Source of the DNA: Gordonia asplenii
GTDB lineage: Bacteria; Actinomycetota; Actinomycetes; Mycobacteriales; Mycobacteriaceae
Reading direction: 5' to 3'
DNA length: 64,000 bases
Assembly (NCBI RefSeq): GCF_012933505.1
Contig: NZ_JABBNB010000015.1
Span: 87,050 to 151,049, forward strand
The notes below the pieces were generated by a model. That model ran no database searches and was not told the origin of the DNA. It was given only the letters and a program-made list of their open reading frames with translations. Shown piece after piece: positions 41,137-49,089 of this stretch (its first letter is position 1; every line of letters begins with the position of its first letter). Position numbers and translations under genes: made by a program.

Positions 41137-42510
41137 ATGGCGATCGCAACCATCAATCCGGCTACCGGCGAAACGGTGCAGACGTTCGACGCCGCGACCG
41201 ACGACGAAATCGAGCGCGCGCTCGCGCTGGCGAGTTCGTGCGCGGCGTCGTACCGCTCGACGACCTTCGCGCAGCGCTCGGCCTGGATGCAGGCCACCGC
41301 GGATCTGCTCGAGGCCGAAGCCGATAACGTCGCCGCGATGATGACTCTCGAGATGGGCAAGACGCTGGCGTCGGCGAAGGCCGAAGTTCTCAAGTGTGCC
41401 AAGGGTTTCCGCTTCTACGCCGACAATGCGGAAGCGATGGTCGCCGACGAGGAGGCGAACGCCTCCGCGGTCGGGGCGAAGAAGGCTTTCGTGCGCTACC
41501 AACCGCTGGGCGTTGTACTCGCGGTGATGCCGTGGAACTTTCCGCTGTGGCAGGTGGTGCGCTTCGCCGCGCCCGCGTTGATGATCGGGAACGTCGGGCT
41601 GCTCAAGCATGCGTCGAACGTGCCGCAGTCGGCGCTGTATCTCGCCGACGTCATCCGGCGCGGTGGCTTCCCGGAGGGTTGTTTCCAGACGCTGCTCATC
41701 GGGTCGGGCGCCGTCGAGGGGATCCTTCGGGATCCCCGAGTCGCCGCGGCGACCCTCACCGGCAGTGAGCCGGCCGGTCGGTCCGTCGCCGCCATCGCGG
41801 GCGACGAGGTGAAGCACACCGTCCTCGAACTCGGCGGCAGCGATCCGTATGTCGTGATGCCGTCGGCCGATCTCGACGCCGCGGCCCGCGTCGCCGTCAC
41901 CGCCCGCGTGCAGAACAACGGCCAATCATGCATCGCCGCAAAGCGTTTCATCGTGCACACCGATGTCTACGATGCCTTCGCCGCGAAGTTCGTCGAGTTG
42001 ATGAGCAACCTCACCGTCGGCGATCCGACAGACCCGGCCACCGATGTCGGGCCGCTGGCCACCGAGCAGGGACGCGTCGACGTCGAGGAGCTGGTCGACG
42101 CCGCCGCCGCCAAAGGGGCGTCAATTCTGTGCGGCGGCAAGCGATCTGACGGACCGGGGTGGTTCTACCCGCCGACCGTCGTCGCCGACATCACCACCGA
42201 CATGGATATGTACCTCGCCGAGGTCTTCGGCCCGGTCGCCTCGCTCTACCGGGTCGCCGACATCGACGAGGCCGTCGCCGTCGCCAACGCCACCACGTTC
42301 GGGCTCGGCTCCAACGCCTGGACCACCGACGAAGCCGAGCAGGAGCGGTTCATCAACGACCTCGACGCCGGACAGGTCTTCATCAACGGAATGACCATCT
42401 CCTACCCCGAACTCCCATTCGGCGGAACGCGTCGGTCGGGGAACGGGCGTGAACTGTCGGCGCACGGCATCCGCGAGTTCTGCAACGTGAAGACGGTCTG
42501 GGTGGGGTAG
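41137..42510 (+). CDS. gabD1: Succinate-semialdehyde dehydrogenase-like ALDH (GabD1 type)
   Basis: 457 residues, shorter than most ALDHs and close in length and sequence style to M. tuberculosis GabD1: it starts MAIATINPATGETVQTFDAA and has LEMGKTLASAKAE. Asn134 (MPWNFP), Glu231 (LELGGSDP) and nucleophile Cys265 (NNGQSCIAAKRF) are present, and the ending NGRELSAHGIREFCNVKTVW is typical of the family. It should oxidise succinate semialdehyde to succinate with NADP+, in GABA or general semialdehyde disposal. The ATG at 41137 follows GACGAGG. It stands alone, with a palindrome upstream and repeats downstream. Confidence 0.9.
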   Translation: MAIATINPATGETVQTFDAATDDEIERALALASSCAASYRSTTFAQRSAWMQATADLLEAEADNVAAMMTLEMGKTLASAKAEVLKCAKGFRFYADNAEAMVADEEANASAVGAKKAFVRYQPLGVVLAVMPWNFPLWQVVRFAAPALMIGNVGLLKHASNVPQSALYLADVIRRGGFPEGCFQTLLIGSGAVEGILRDPRVAAATLTGSEPAGRSVAAIAGDEVKHTVLELGGSDPYVVMPSADLDAAARVAVTARVQNNGQSCIAAKRFIVHTDVYDAFAAKFVELMSNLTVGDPTDPATDVGPLATEQGRVDVEELVDAAAAKGASILCGGKRSDGPGWFYPPTVVADITTDMDMYLAEVFGPVASLYRVADIDEAVAVANATTFGLGSNAWTTDEAEQERFINDLDAGQVFINGMTISYPELPFGGTRRSGNGRELSAHGIREFCNVKTVWVG

Positions 42511-42606
42511 GCGGCTGTAAGCGCCTCGCCCGGCTCAACCAGCAGAGGGGCGCTTCGGTCGGTGGATCCAGGTTGAGCCGGGACCTACCGACGGCAGGCT
42601 CCCTCC

Positions 42607-42762
42607 GCTGGTTGAGCCGGGCCGAAGCGCTAGCGAAGGCCCGTGTCGAAACCACGTAACCCAGCACTGTTAACTCACCAAACACGTAGTGACAGTTGGC
42701 AATTCGTCTCGCGATGGTTTCGACACGCTCGTCGCTTACGCTCCTCACGGCTCAACCAGCGG
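42607..42762. repeat. Dispersed arm-bearing repeat, copy 7
   Basis: Left arm starts GCTGGTTGAGCCGGGCCGAA; right arm ends CTCACGGCTCAACCAGCGG. The two arms differ: arm A holds GGGCCGAAGCGCTAGCG, arm B (reverse strand) holds GAGGAGCGTAAGCGACG. Copy 8 at 52.0 kb has the same pair in the opposite order. Confidence 0.9.
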
Positions 42763-42819
42763 ATAGGGCTGCCGTCGGTGGACCCAGGCTCAACCACCGG
42801 CCGGGTAATGGACTGCTTG

Positions 42820-42862
42820 AGGTGGTTTCGACTCGGCTGCGCCTCGCTCAACCAGCAGTAGG
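42820..42862. repeat. Solo repeat arm
   Basis: GGTGGTTTCGACTCGGCTGC ... CGCTCAACCAGCAG: one right arm with no partner. The gap 42511-42908 otherwise holds a second partial GGTGGATCCAGGTTGAGCC box and no gene. Confidence 0.75.
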
Positions 42863-42908
42863 GAACGTCGGCTGCTGATGACCGTTTCGACCAGGCAGTT
42901 GCCGGGCC

Positions 42909-43472
42909 TTATGAGCCGAACGGCGAGCTCGGCAGTCCGCCCGTGCTGACCGGTCCCAGAACGACCTCCAGGTCTGCGTTGTCGTCGACGGCTGGGCCGT
43001 AGTCGCCGTGGCAGACGATGTTCGAGAAGTCGAGGCAGCTCGCGGAGACTTCGCGTCCACGGCCGGCCGTTCCTGTTGTGACATAAAGGCTTCCGGTACG
43101 AACAACCTGCGCCGGGGTCGTGATCCGCACCTGCCAGGTGGCGTGTGAGGTGCTCCAGCTGCATTCATCGAACACATAGATCGGCGGTACGCGGAAAAGG
43201 ACGTGCCGCGTGCCGACTGCCGAATAGACCGTGTCATTCCAGTTGACTTGCCCGGGAGTGAGAGCCTCCAGGCATTGACCCGAGCCGTGTACGAAGAACC
43301 ATTCGATTCGCGTGCCGTTCGGCAGGGAGTAGTGGGGAACCAGTGTGACGGTCCACCCGTCGTTGTTGCCCTTCGGCGCCGCGGATGCGGTGCCGGCAGA
43401 TATCGACGGAATACCCAGCATGAACGTGCCCACCAGTGCGGCGCTGAGGATGGCGGTAATTGCACGATGCAT
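42909..43472 (-). CDS. Secreted protein of unknown function
   Basis: 187 residues. A signal peptide is clear (HRAITAILSAALVGTFMLGI, then SISAGTASAAP, cut near ASA). The mature part has five Cys (GSGQCLEA, FDECSWS, ASCLDF, NIVCHG) and beta-rich patches (WTVTLVPHYSLPNGTRIEWF, WQVRITTPAQ). No family is recognised. The ATG at 43472 is chosen because it starts the signal peptide; the frame is open back to 43601. It is the last gene after the beta-helix AAA+ gene, 82 bp downstream on the same strand, and may be co-transcribed. Confidence 0.75.
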   Translation of the reverse strand: MHRAITAILSAALVGTFMLGIPSISAGTASAAPKGNNDGWTVTLVPHYSLPNGTRIEWFFVHGSGQCLEALTPGQVNWNDTVYSAVGTRHVLFRVPPIYVFDECSWSTSHATWQVRITTPAQVVRTGSLYVTTGTAGRGREVSASCLDFSNIVCHGDYGPAVDDNADLEVVLGPVSTGGLPSSPFGS

Positions 43473-43554
43473 ACGAGTCACCTGACGGAGTGGGGGTAGT
43501 CGCGAGCTCACCTTAGTCCGCGAACTGTCCCACGGGGTGTTATTGCCTCGATGA

Positions 43555-46500
43555 TCAGACGTCCGCTTCGGTGAGCAATCTCGTCGATGCCGACGGATCA
43601 TTCACCAACCGCTCGGCCTGCCGCTCGATCGCCTGCTCGAAATGGGTGCGGACCACCCGTCCATTCCCGAAGTCAGCGCTGCGGGCGGCATACAACTCCG
43701 CGAAATGCCGATGAACGGCGTCGTGTGCTTCGAGACTCAACTCCAATCCGGACTCATGACAGAACCGAACGAAAATGGCAGTCAGCTCGTCCGGGGTGTA
43801 GTCCGCAAAGTTCAGTTGCCGCGTGAAACGTGAGCGCAATCCGGGATTCGATGCGATGAACGCCTGCATGAGGTCCGTGTATCCCGCGACGACGACGGCC
43901 AGCCGATCCCGGTTGGCCTCCATCGCGGGAAGCAGCGTGTCGATCGCCTCCTGACCGAATGAGTGTTGCGATCCATCGTTCAACAGGGTGTACGCCTCGT
44001 CGATGAACAGCACGCCGTCGAGCGCCTTGTTGATCGCCTCGGTGGTCTTGGCGGTGGTCTGGCCCACGTAGCCGGCCACCAGGTCGCCGCGCTCGGTTGT
44101 CACGACGTGCCCACGGGCCAGGAGTCCGAGTCCGGCGAGGATCTCGCCGACGATGGTCGCGACCGTCGTCTTGCCGGTTCCTGGATTTCCCGCGAAAACC
44201 ATGTGCAGGCTGACCGGGATGGGGCTCTGTCCCTCCCGTACTCGCCGCTCGTTCAGACGGGCCAGATTGACGAGCTTGCGAACCTCGGCCTTCACCTCGG
44301 CGAGTCCGATCATGGCGTCCAGGCGGGTGAGGAGTGCGTCTATGTCGGAGACCATCGCAGGGCGCTCGGTGCCTGGAACGTCCTCGGAAGTGATTGTGTC
44401 CCATGAACTCTGGCCGGCGACAGTGCCGCCGGCGAGGCGTCGGGCCTGGCGTTGGACCAGGGCTTCGAAGAGTTTCCGTGCCTCTCTTCCGTTGCCGAAC
44501 CGCTCATCGCGATTGCGGTACATGTCGTTGATGACAGCCGCGATCGCGGCATCGGCGTCCGGCGTGGTGGACAGGTGATGCGAGTGCAGCATCGACGACA
44601 GTATCTGCCCGAGCTCGACGGCGGAATAGTCGGCGAATTCGACGTAGCGAGTGAAGCGGGACCGCAATCCCGGGTTGGCCTCGATGAAGCGCCGCATCGG
44701 CGAGGTGTATCCGGCGACCACCACTGCCAGTCGGCTGCGCTTGTCCTCCATGGCTTTGAGCAGAACGGTGATGGCCTCGCTGCCGAAGTCTGGCCCGGAG
44801 GATCCGTCGGATTTCTCGACGAGACTGTAGGCCTCGTCGATGAAGAGCACGCCACCGAGCGCGTCCGCTATCACTTCGCCGGTCTTGATCGCGGTCTCGC
44901 CGACATGAGCGCCGACCAGCGAGCGACGTTCGGTCTCCACGACGTGCCCGCGGGCGAGGAATCCCAATCCGGCGAAGATCTCACCGAGAAGCCTTGCAAC
45001 CGTGGTCTTTCCAGTTCCCGGATTGCCCGTGAAGACCATGTGCAGGCTGACCTCGATCGGGTCCTGGCCATCGCGGCGTCGACGCTCGTTGAGGCGAACG
45101 AGGTCGACCAAACGGTGAATCTCCTGTTTCACACCGTCGAGGCCGATCATGGCGTCGAGTCGGGCGAGCAGGGCGTCCACGTCGGCGACCGTGGCCGTCC
45201 GTTGCTGCGGGACGTCGGCCTCGGTGATTTGTTGCAGCGCTGCGCGATCCGGCTCCGACGTCGAAGCGATGCGCCGTGCTTGTTGCTGGACGATCTCTTC
45301 GAAGAGTGATCGGACATTGCGCGCATTGCCGAATTTCTCGTCGCGGTCGCGATACATATGGTCGATCGCCTTGGTCAGTTCGACTTCGGCCGCCGGTGTG
45401 GGGGTCAGGCCGTCCTTGGCTAGCATGCGCGCGAGTATTTCGCGCAGTTCGACCACACTGTAATCGGGAAAATCGATGTATCGGGTGAACCGAGATTGAA
45501 GTCCTGGATTGGCATCGATGAAGTGGCGCATCGGCGAGGTGTATCCGGCGACTACTACCGCCAACCGATCGCGCTTACCCTCCATCGCGCGCAGCAGCGT
45601 GTCGATGGCCTCTCGCCCGAAGTCGGGGCCATCGCCACTGGGTGCGGCCAGCGAATAGGCTTCGTCGATGAAAAGTACGCCGTCGAGTGCTTTCTCAATG
45701 ACTTCGGAGGTCTTGGTCGCCGTTTGCCCCACATATCCCGCGACGAGATCAGCTCTTTCGACTTCGACGACGTGGCCCGATTTGAGCAATCCGAGTCGGG
45801 TGTACACCTCGCCGATGATTCGCGCCACCGTCGTCTTTCCGGTGCCGGGATTTCCGGTGAAAACCATATGAAGGGTGGTACCCGAGATCGCGAGTCCTTC
45901 CCTCTTACGGACGGATTGAATCTCGGCGAAGGCGATGAGTTTTCGAACTTCGTCCTTCACCCCGGATAGGCCGACTAGCGACTCCAGTTTCTGCAGCGGA
46001 TTTCGGTCGCCGAACGGACCGTCGTCGATGGGAGAGTCGTTGAGCCGGCAGCGTCGTAGATGTGCTTCGCCGCGTCCCTCGACGGTGATCGCGGCGTCGA
46101 GCGACTTGGCGACGAAGGTCGTGTCGCGCACCATGACGTTGCCCGCGGCTCGCAGTAGACCCTCGGTGCAGCGGGCGAGTTCGCAGTCTCGGATCTCTGC
46201 CTCGGAGTCCTTCTGGGTGGCGACGCCGATCTTGTCGGTGTCGCTGATTCGGGTGCGAGTGATCTTGAGTGTGGCGCCGTCTTCATTCCAGACGGAGGCG
46301 TGGCCGTCATTGCCGCAATGGTCGATTCCGCATTGATCAAGAGTGCCGAGGGTGCCCGTTCCAATCAGTCCCACCGCGGGAAGCGCTGTGCCGGTGAATC
46401 TTGACCCGGTGCAATGGGTTTGGCTCTTGGAATTCGCGTATATCCCGTTTCCGCGAATGTCATGGATCTTCGAGCCGATCAGCCACGCGAGCGAGCTCTC

Positions 46501-47163
46501 CGTCACCGCGATTGCCGAGACCATATCCCACAGGGTCGATTCGCGCACCTGCACTTCACCACCTTTACTCACGCTGATGCCATTCTTGGCAGTAGCGTGC
46601 ATCGTGGTTCGCGTGAGGAATCCTTTGGCGCCGTTGCTGATCAGCACGGGCCGGTCCCCGCAATTGGCGATATGGCTGTCGGTCAGATGCAGCACCGAGT
46701 TCTCGGTGATCTCGAATCCGGTGAACGGGATATCGTGAAGTCGGCTGTCTTCCACCGCGATAGTGCTGCCGCCTTCGGCGAAGAATGCGGGCAGGGTCGT
46801 ACCGGAGGCGGTGAGATCGCATTCGCGCAGGATCGCGGTACTGTAGTTTCGGGCGACTAGCAGATTGCCGCCAGGATTCCTCAGCTGCGCCTGGATGATC
46901 TCCAGCGTCGATACTCCTGAGACATTGATCCGGCCTTCGAAAGACAATCCGATGATTCTGGCATTGCCGTCGAATACAGCGTTTCCCCTGATCGACGCGG
47001 TGCCGGGCTGCATCGCGATCATCGACACGCTGTGCAGCGAGATGTCGCCTACGACGTGCACTCCCGGGCCGAACTGCAAGGTGTCGCCCTGACTGAGTCG
47101 CGACCACACCCCTTCGAGGTTCGGATGGAACCCCGGGCCGGTGCCAATTCTGTGAACCGCCAT
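43555..47163 (-). CDS. Beta-helix protein with three CbbX/SpoVK-type AAA+ domains
   Basis: 1202 residues. Residues 1-385 form repeated short beta coils (about 22-24 residues each, e.g. TMHATAKNGISVSKGGEVQV), a right-handed beta-helix of the pectate-lyase-like kind. Then come three AAA+ modules at about 276-279-residue spacing: Walker A GNPGTGKT at 437, 713 and 992; Walker B VLFIDEAY in each (about 496, 772 and 1051); and arginine-finger region NPGL(Q/R)SRF at 552, 830 and 1106. CbbX-type ATPases include EccA of type VII secretion and RuBisCO activases. It may thread or remodel a repetitive protein or polymer (inference). ATG 47163 is used; the open frame beyond lies over the thioesterase gene. 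Confidence 0.9.
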   Translation of the reverse strand: MAVHRIGTGPGFHPNLEGVWSRLSQGDTLQFGPGVHVVGDISLHSVSMIAMQPGTASIRGNAVFDGNARIIGLSFEGRINVSGVSTLEIIQAQLRNPGGNLLVARNYSTAILRECDLTASGTTLPAFFAEGGSTIAVEDSRLHDIPFTGFEITENSVLHLTDSHIANCGDRPVLISNGAKGFLTRTTMHATAKNGISVSKGGEVQVRESTLWDMVSAIAVTESSLAWLIGSKIHDIRGNGIYANSKSQTHCTGSRFTGTALPAVGLIGTGTLGTLDQCGIDHCGNDGHASVWNEDGATLKITRTRISDTDKIGVATQKDSEAEIRDCELARCTEGLLRAAGNVMVRDTTFVAKSLDAAITVEGRGEAHLRRCRLNDSPIDDGPFGDRNPLQKLESLVGLSGVKDEVRKLIAFAEIQSVRKREGLAISGTTLHMVFTGNPGTGKTTVARIIGEVYTRLGLLKSGHVVEVERADLVAGYVGQTATKTSEVIEKALDGVLFIDEAYSLAAPSGDGPDFGREAIDTLLRAMEGKRDRLAVVVAGYTSPMRHFIDANPGLQSRFTRYIDFPDYSVVELREILARMLAKDGLTPTPAAEVELTKAIDHMYRDRDEKFGNARNVRSLFEEIVQQQARRIASTSEPDRAALQQITEADVPQQRTATVADVDALLARLDAMIGLDGVKQEIHRLVDLVRLNERRRRDGQDPIEVSLHMVFTGNPGTGKTTVARLLGEIFAGLGFLARGHVVETERRSLVGAHVGETAIKTGEVIADALGGVLFIDEAYSLVEKSDGSSGPDFGSEAITVLLKAMEDKRSRLAVVVAGYTSPMRRFIEANPGLRSRFTRYVEFADYSAVELGQILSSMLHSHHLSTTPDADAAIAAVINDMYRNRDERFGNGREARKLFEALVQRQARRLAGGTVAGQSSWDTITSEDVPGTERPAMVSDIDALLTRLDAMIGLAEVKAEVRKLVNLARLNERRVREGQSPIPVSLHMVFAGNPGTGKTTVATIVGEILAGLGLLARGHVVTTERGDLVAGYVGQTTAKTTEAINKALDGVLFIDEAYTLLNDGSQHSFGQEAIDTLLPAMEANRDRLAVVVAGYTDLMQAFIASNPGLRSRFTRQLNFADYTPDELTAIFVRFCHESGLELSLEAHDAVHRHFAELYAARSADFGNGRVVRTHFEQAIERQAERLVNDPSASTRLLTEADV

Positions 47164-47237
47164 GCCCGCCACTCTCGTTCTTTCAGACCCGTCGGCCGAT
47201 CGTACCGCCGAGGTCCGCAGCGCAGCCCGGGATCGTC

Positions 47238-48008
47238 CTACCTCAGTTCCTCCACCCGCGCGGACGCCCGAACTTCGTCTCCGACGATGAACCACGCATC
47301 GATGCCGACCCCGTCGGCGACCGAGGCGATCGTCAGATCGTCGGCCAGCACCAGTGATTTCGCATATTCGACGACGGTCCGGAACGGTTTGTCGGGTGTC
47401 TCCACGAGGTCTTCGACGGCGGCGAAGTAGGCGGCGTTGTTGACGTGGCCCAGCCAGTCCAAATCCGTTGTTCGTAGCGGGTATTCGCGCGTCAGGGCGT
47501 CGTCGGCCGCCGTCGTCGGCAGTGCCGCCTTCCAGCGCAGGCGGTGTTCGGTGGTCGTAGCCAGCATCGGCTCCAGAAAGGCGTCGCTCATCCGTGCGGG
47601 CAGGCCGGAGTCCATGTCGAAGTGGATCAGGAAGGCTTCGGTCTCGACGAGTCCACCGTCGCTGCCGTCGATGCGCACTCGCATGTTGCACCATCGGTTC
47701 GACGTCGCCGCGCACCAACGCCGCAAGGTGACGTCGGCGCCGAACTCGATGGGCCGGATCACGTCGATGACGTTGCGGCGCACCACCCAGCCCTGGTGCA
47801 CCTTGCCGTCGGGAGTGTGGTCGAGATGCTCGAATCCGATGTCCTGCATGTAGCGGGCGATGGCGTCGAGCCGCAACCGACGATGCTGATCGGTATCGGC
47901 GAGGCGGACCGGCCACGACGTCGTATACGGACCCCAACCGCGTTCGACGACGAGCGGAGTTGCTTCGGGAATGTCGGGCAGCGGCGTGGCGATGACCATG
48001 GGTGTCAT
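47238..48008 (-). CDS. Acyl-ACP thioesterase-like double hot-dog protein
   Basis: 256 residues. It shows two hot-dog-like halves: WPVRLADTDQHRRLRLDAIA with the RYMQDIGFEHLD helix in the first, and the second with DLDWLGHVNNAAYFAAVED, whose H-x-N-N motif is typical of FatA-type acyl-ACP thioesterases. It would release free acids from acyl-ACP or acyl-CoA. The ATG at 48008 is used, with ATG 47999 three codons in as an alternative. It lies 74 bp upstream of the beta-helix AAA+ gene in the same direction, so the two may be co-transcribed, although a functional link is not obvious. Confidence 0.85.
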   Translation of the reverse strand: MTPMVIATPLPDIPEATPLVVERGWGPYTTSWPVRLADTDQHRRLRLDAIARYMQDIGFEHLDHTPDGKVHQGWVVRRNVIDVIRPIEFGADVTLRRWCAATSNRWCNMRVRIDGSDGGLVETEAFLIHFDMDSGLPARMSDAFLEPMLATTTEHRLRWKAALPTTAADDALTREYPLRTTDLDWLGHVNNAAYFAAVEDLVETPDKPFRTVVEYAKSLVLADDLTIASVADGVGIDAWFIVGDEVRASARVEELR

Positions 48009-48121
48009 GGTGCCATGGCCGACTGAGTCGGCAGAAATACCTCATTTGCTTGCGTTCACCCCGCGGAACACGCGAGGTGGATGACAGTTAACGGGGTGGA
48101 TTGCGGGTCAGCCTGTCGGTT

Positions 48122-48706
48122 CTACCGCACCAGCGCCGCAACCACCGCCCGCACCTGTGCGACCGCGACCGTCACTTCACCGCGGGGTTGCATCAGGTGG
48201 CTGACGGTGAGCCGCACGAACACCTCGTCGAGTGTCGCGGTCAGAGTGTCGTCGAGGCGCGACCCGTACTGCGCTCGCAGCAGCCGCCCGACCGCGTCGA
48301 TCGCGCGCCCCAGCACCGGTTCGGAATCGGCGGTGACCAGCGACAACAATTCCTCCGGCTCGCCGGCGAGGATCGTTCGTAACAGTTCGTTCGTCTGACC
48401 GGTCCGCAGCGTGAATTCCGCTGCGGCGGCGAGACCTTCGACGATGTCGTCCGGATGCGCGGCAAGCGCCGCGGCGTTCCCGGCGAGGAAGCGGTCGGTT
48501 TCGCGTTCGATGAGCGCGGTGGCCAACTCGTGCTTGGTCCCGATCTCGTTGTACAGCGCCGGCCGACTCACTCCGACCCGACGCGCGACCTGGGACATGT
48601 TGACGGCGTTCCATCCCTCGCCGACGACGAGGTCACGGGCCTCGTCGAGGATCCGGTCGCGCAGGACGATGCGCATCTCCGCTTGAAAGCTCAGTTGGTC
48701 CGTCAC
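48122..48706 (-). CDS. TetR-family regulator
   Basis: 194 residues. The TetR helix-turn-helix is at about 15-60 (ILDEARDLVVGEGWNAVNMS, then RVGVSRPALYNEIGTKHELA). The remainder is a helical ligand domain (TDRFLAGNAAALAAHPDDIV, SLVTADSEPVLGRAIDAVGR). It diverges from the P450 remnant and the choD gene, with an AT-rich 125-bp gap containing TATTGAC direct repeats and GTAAA/TTTAC arms, so it is probably the local repressor of choD. The ATG at 48706 is used, with ATG 48676 a possible alternative. Confidence 0.88.
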   Translation of the reverse strand: MTDQLSFQAEMRIVLRDRILDEARDLVVGEGWNAVNMSQVARRVGVSRPALYNEIGTKHELATALIERETDRFLAGNAAALAAHPDDIVEGLAAAAEFTLRTGQTNELLRTILAGEPEELLSLVTADSEPVLGRAIDAVGRLLRAQYGSRLDDTLTATLDEVFVRLTVSHLMQPRGEVTVAVAQVRAVVAALVR

Positions 48707-48735
48707 GTCGTCGACGATACACGATGACTACTTCC

Positions 48736-48780
48736 GTAAACACTATTGACAACTAACTCAAAACTGTATTGACTATTTAC
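48736..48780. promoter_or_regulatory. AT-rich divergent regulatory region before the choD unit
   Basis: GTAAA (48736-48740) and TTTAC (48776-48780) face each other; TATTGAC occurs at 48744 and 48767 (23 bp apart). Candidate operator for the TetR protein at 48122; the symmetry is imperfect. Confidence 0.4.
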
Positions 48781-48831
48781 AGTTCATCACAAGGTGTCAG
48801 GACGATTCACCTCAGCCCAAGAGAGACGCAC

Positions 48832-49035
48832 ATGACCACGCCAATCGCGGATCTGGACCTGGCCGGCCTCGACCCTGCCGACCTGCAGTACTGGCACGCC
48901 GGTCCGCCCTACGAGCTCTTCGCCCGCCCGCGCGCTGAGGTGCCACGCAGCGCCCCCAACGTCCGTGCCCACCGCGCCGCAGTGCATACCGGCCGGATCG
49001 CGTTGTCGACGGTCGACGACGAATCGCGCCGCTGA
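48832..49035 (+). pseudogene. Probable N-terminal remnant of a cytochrome P450
   Basis: 67 codons. Residues about 8-37 (LDLAGLDPADLQYWHAGPPY, then ELFARPRAEVP) match the N-terminal pattern of soluble actinobacterial P450s (D-x-D ... DPxYWxxGPPxELFAR-R-E-P). The haem domain core, ExxR and the Cys loop are missing; after residue 38 the sequence (NVRAHRAAVHTGRIALS) fits nothing. GAGAGACG precedes the ATG. It lies 54 bp before choD and reads as a decayed P450 fragment whose promoter may now serve choD. A genuine small protein is the alternative. Confidence 0.5.
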
Positions 49036-49089
49036 CTCCGACCGCCTCGAACCCACCCCCACCCGTCCAGCCCACGGAAGAGGAACACC

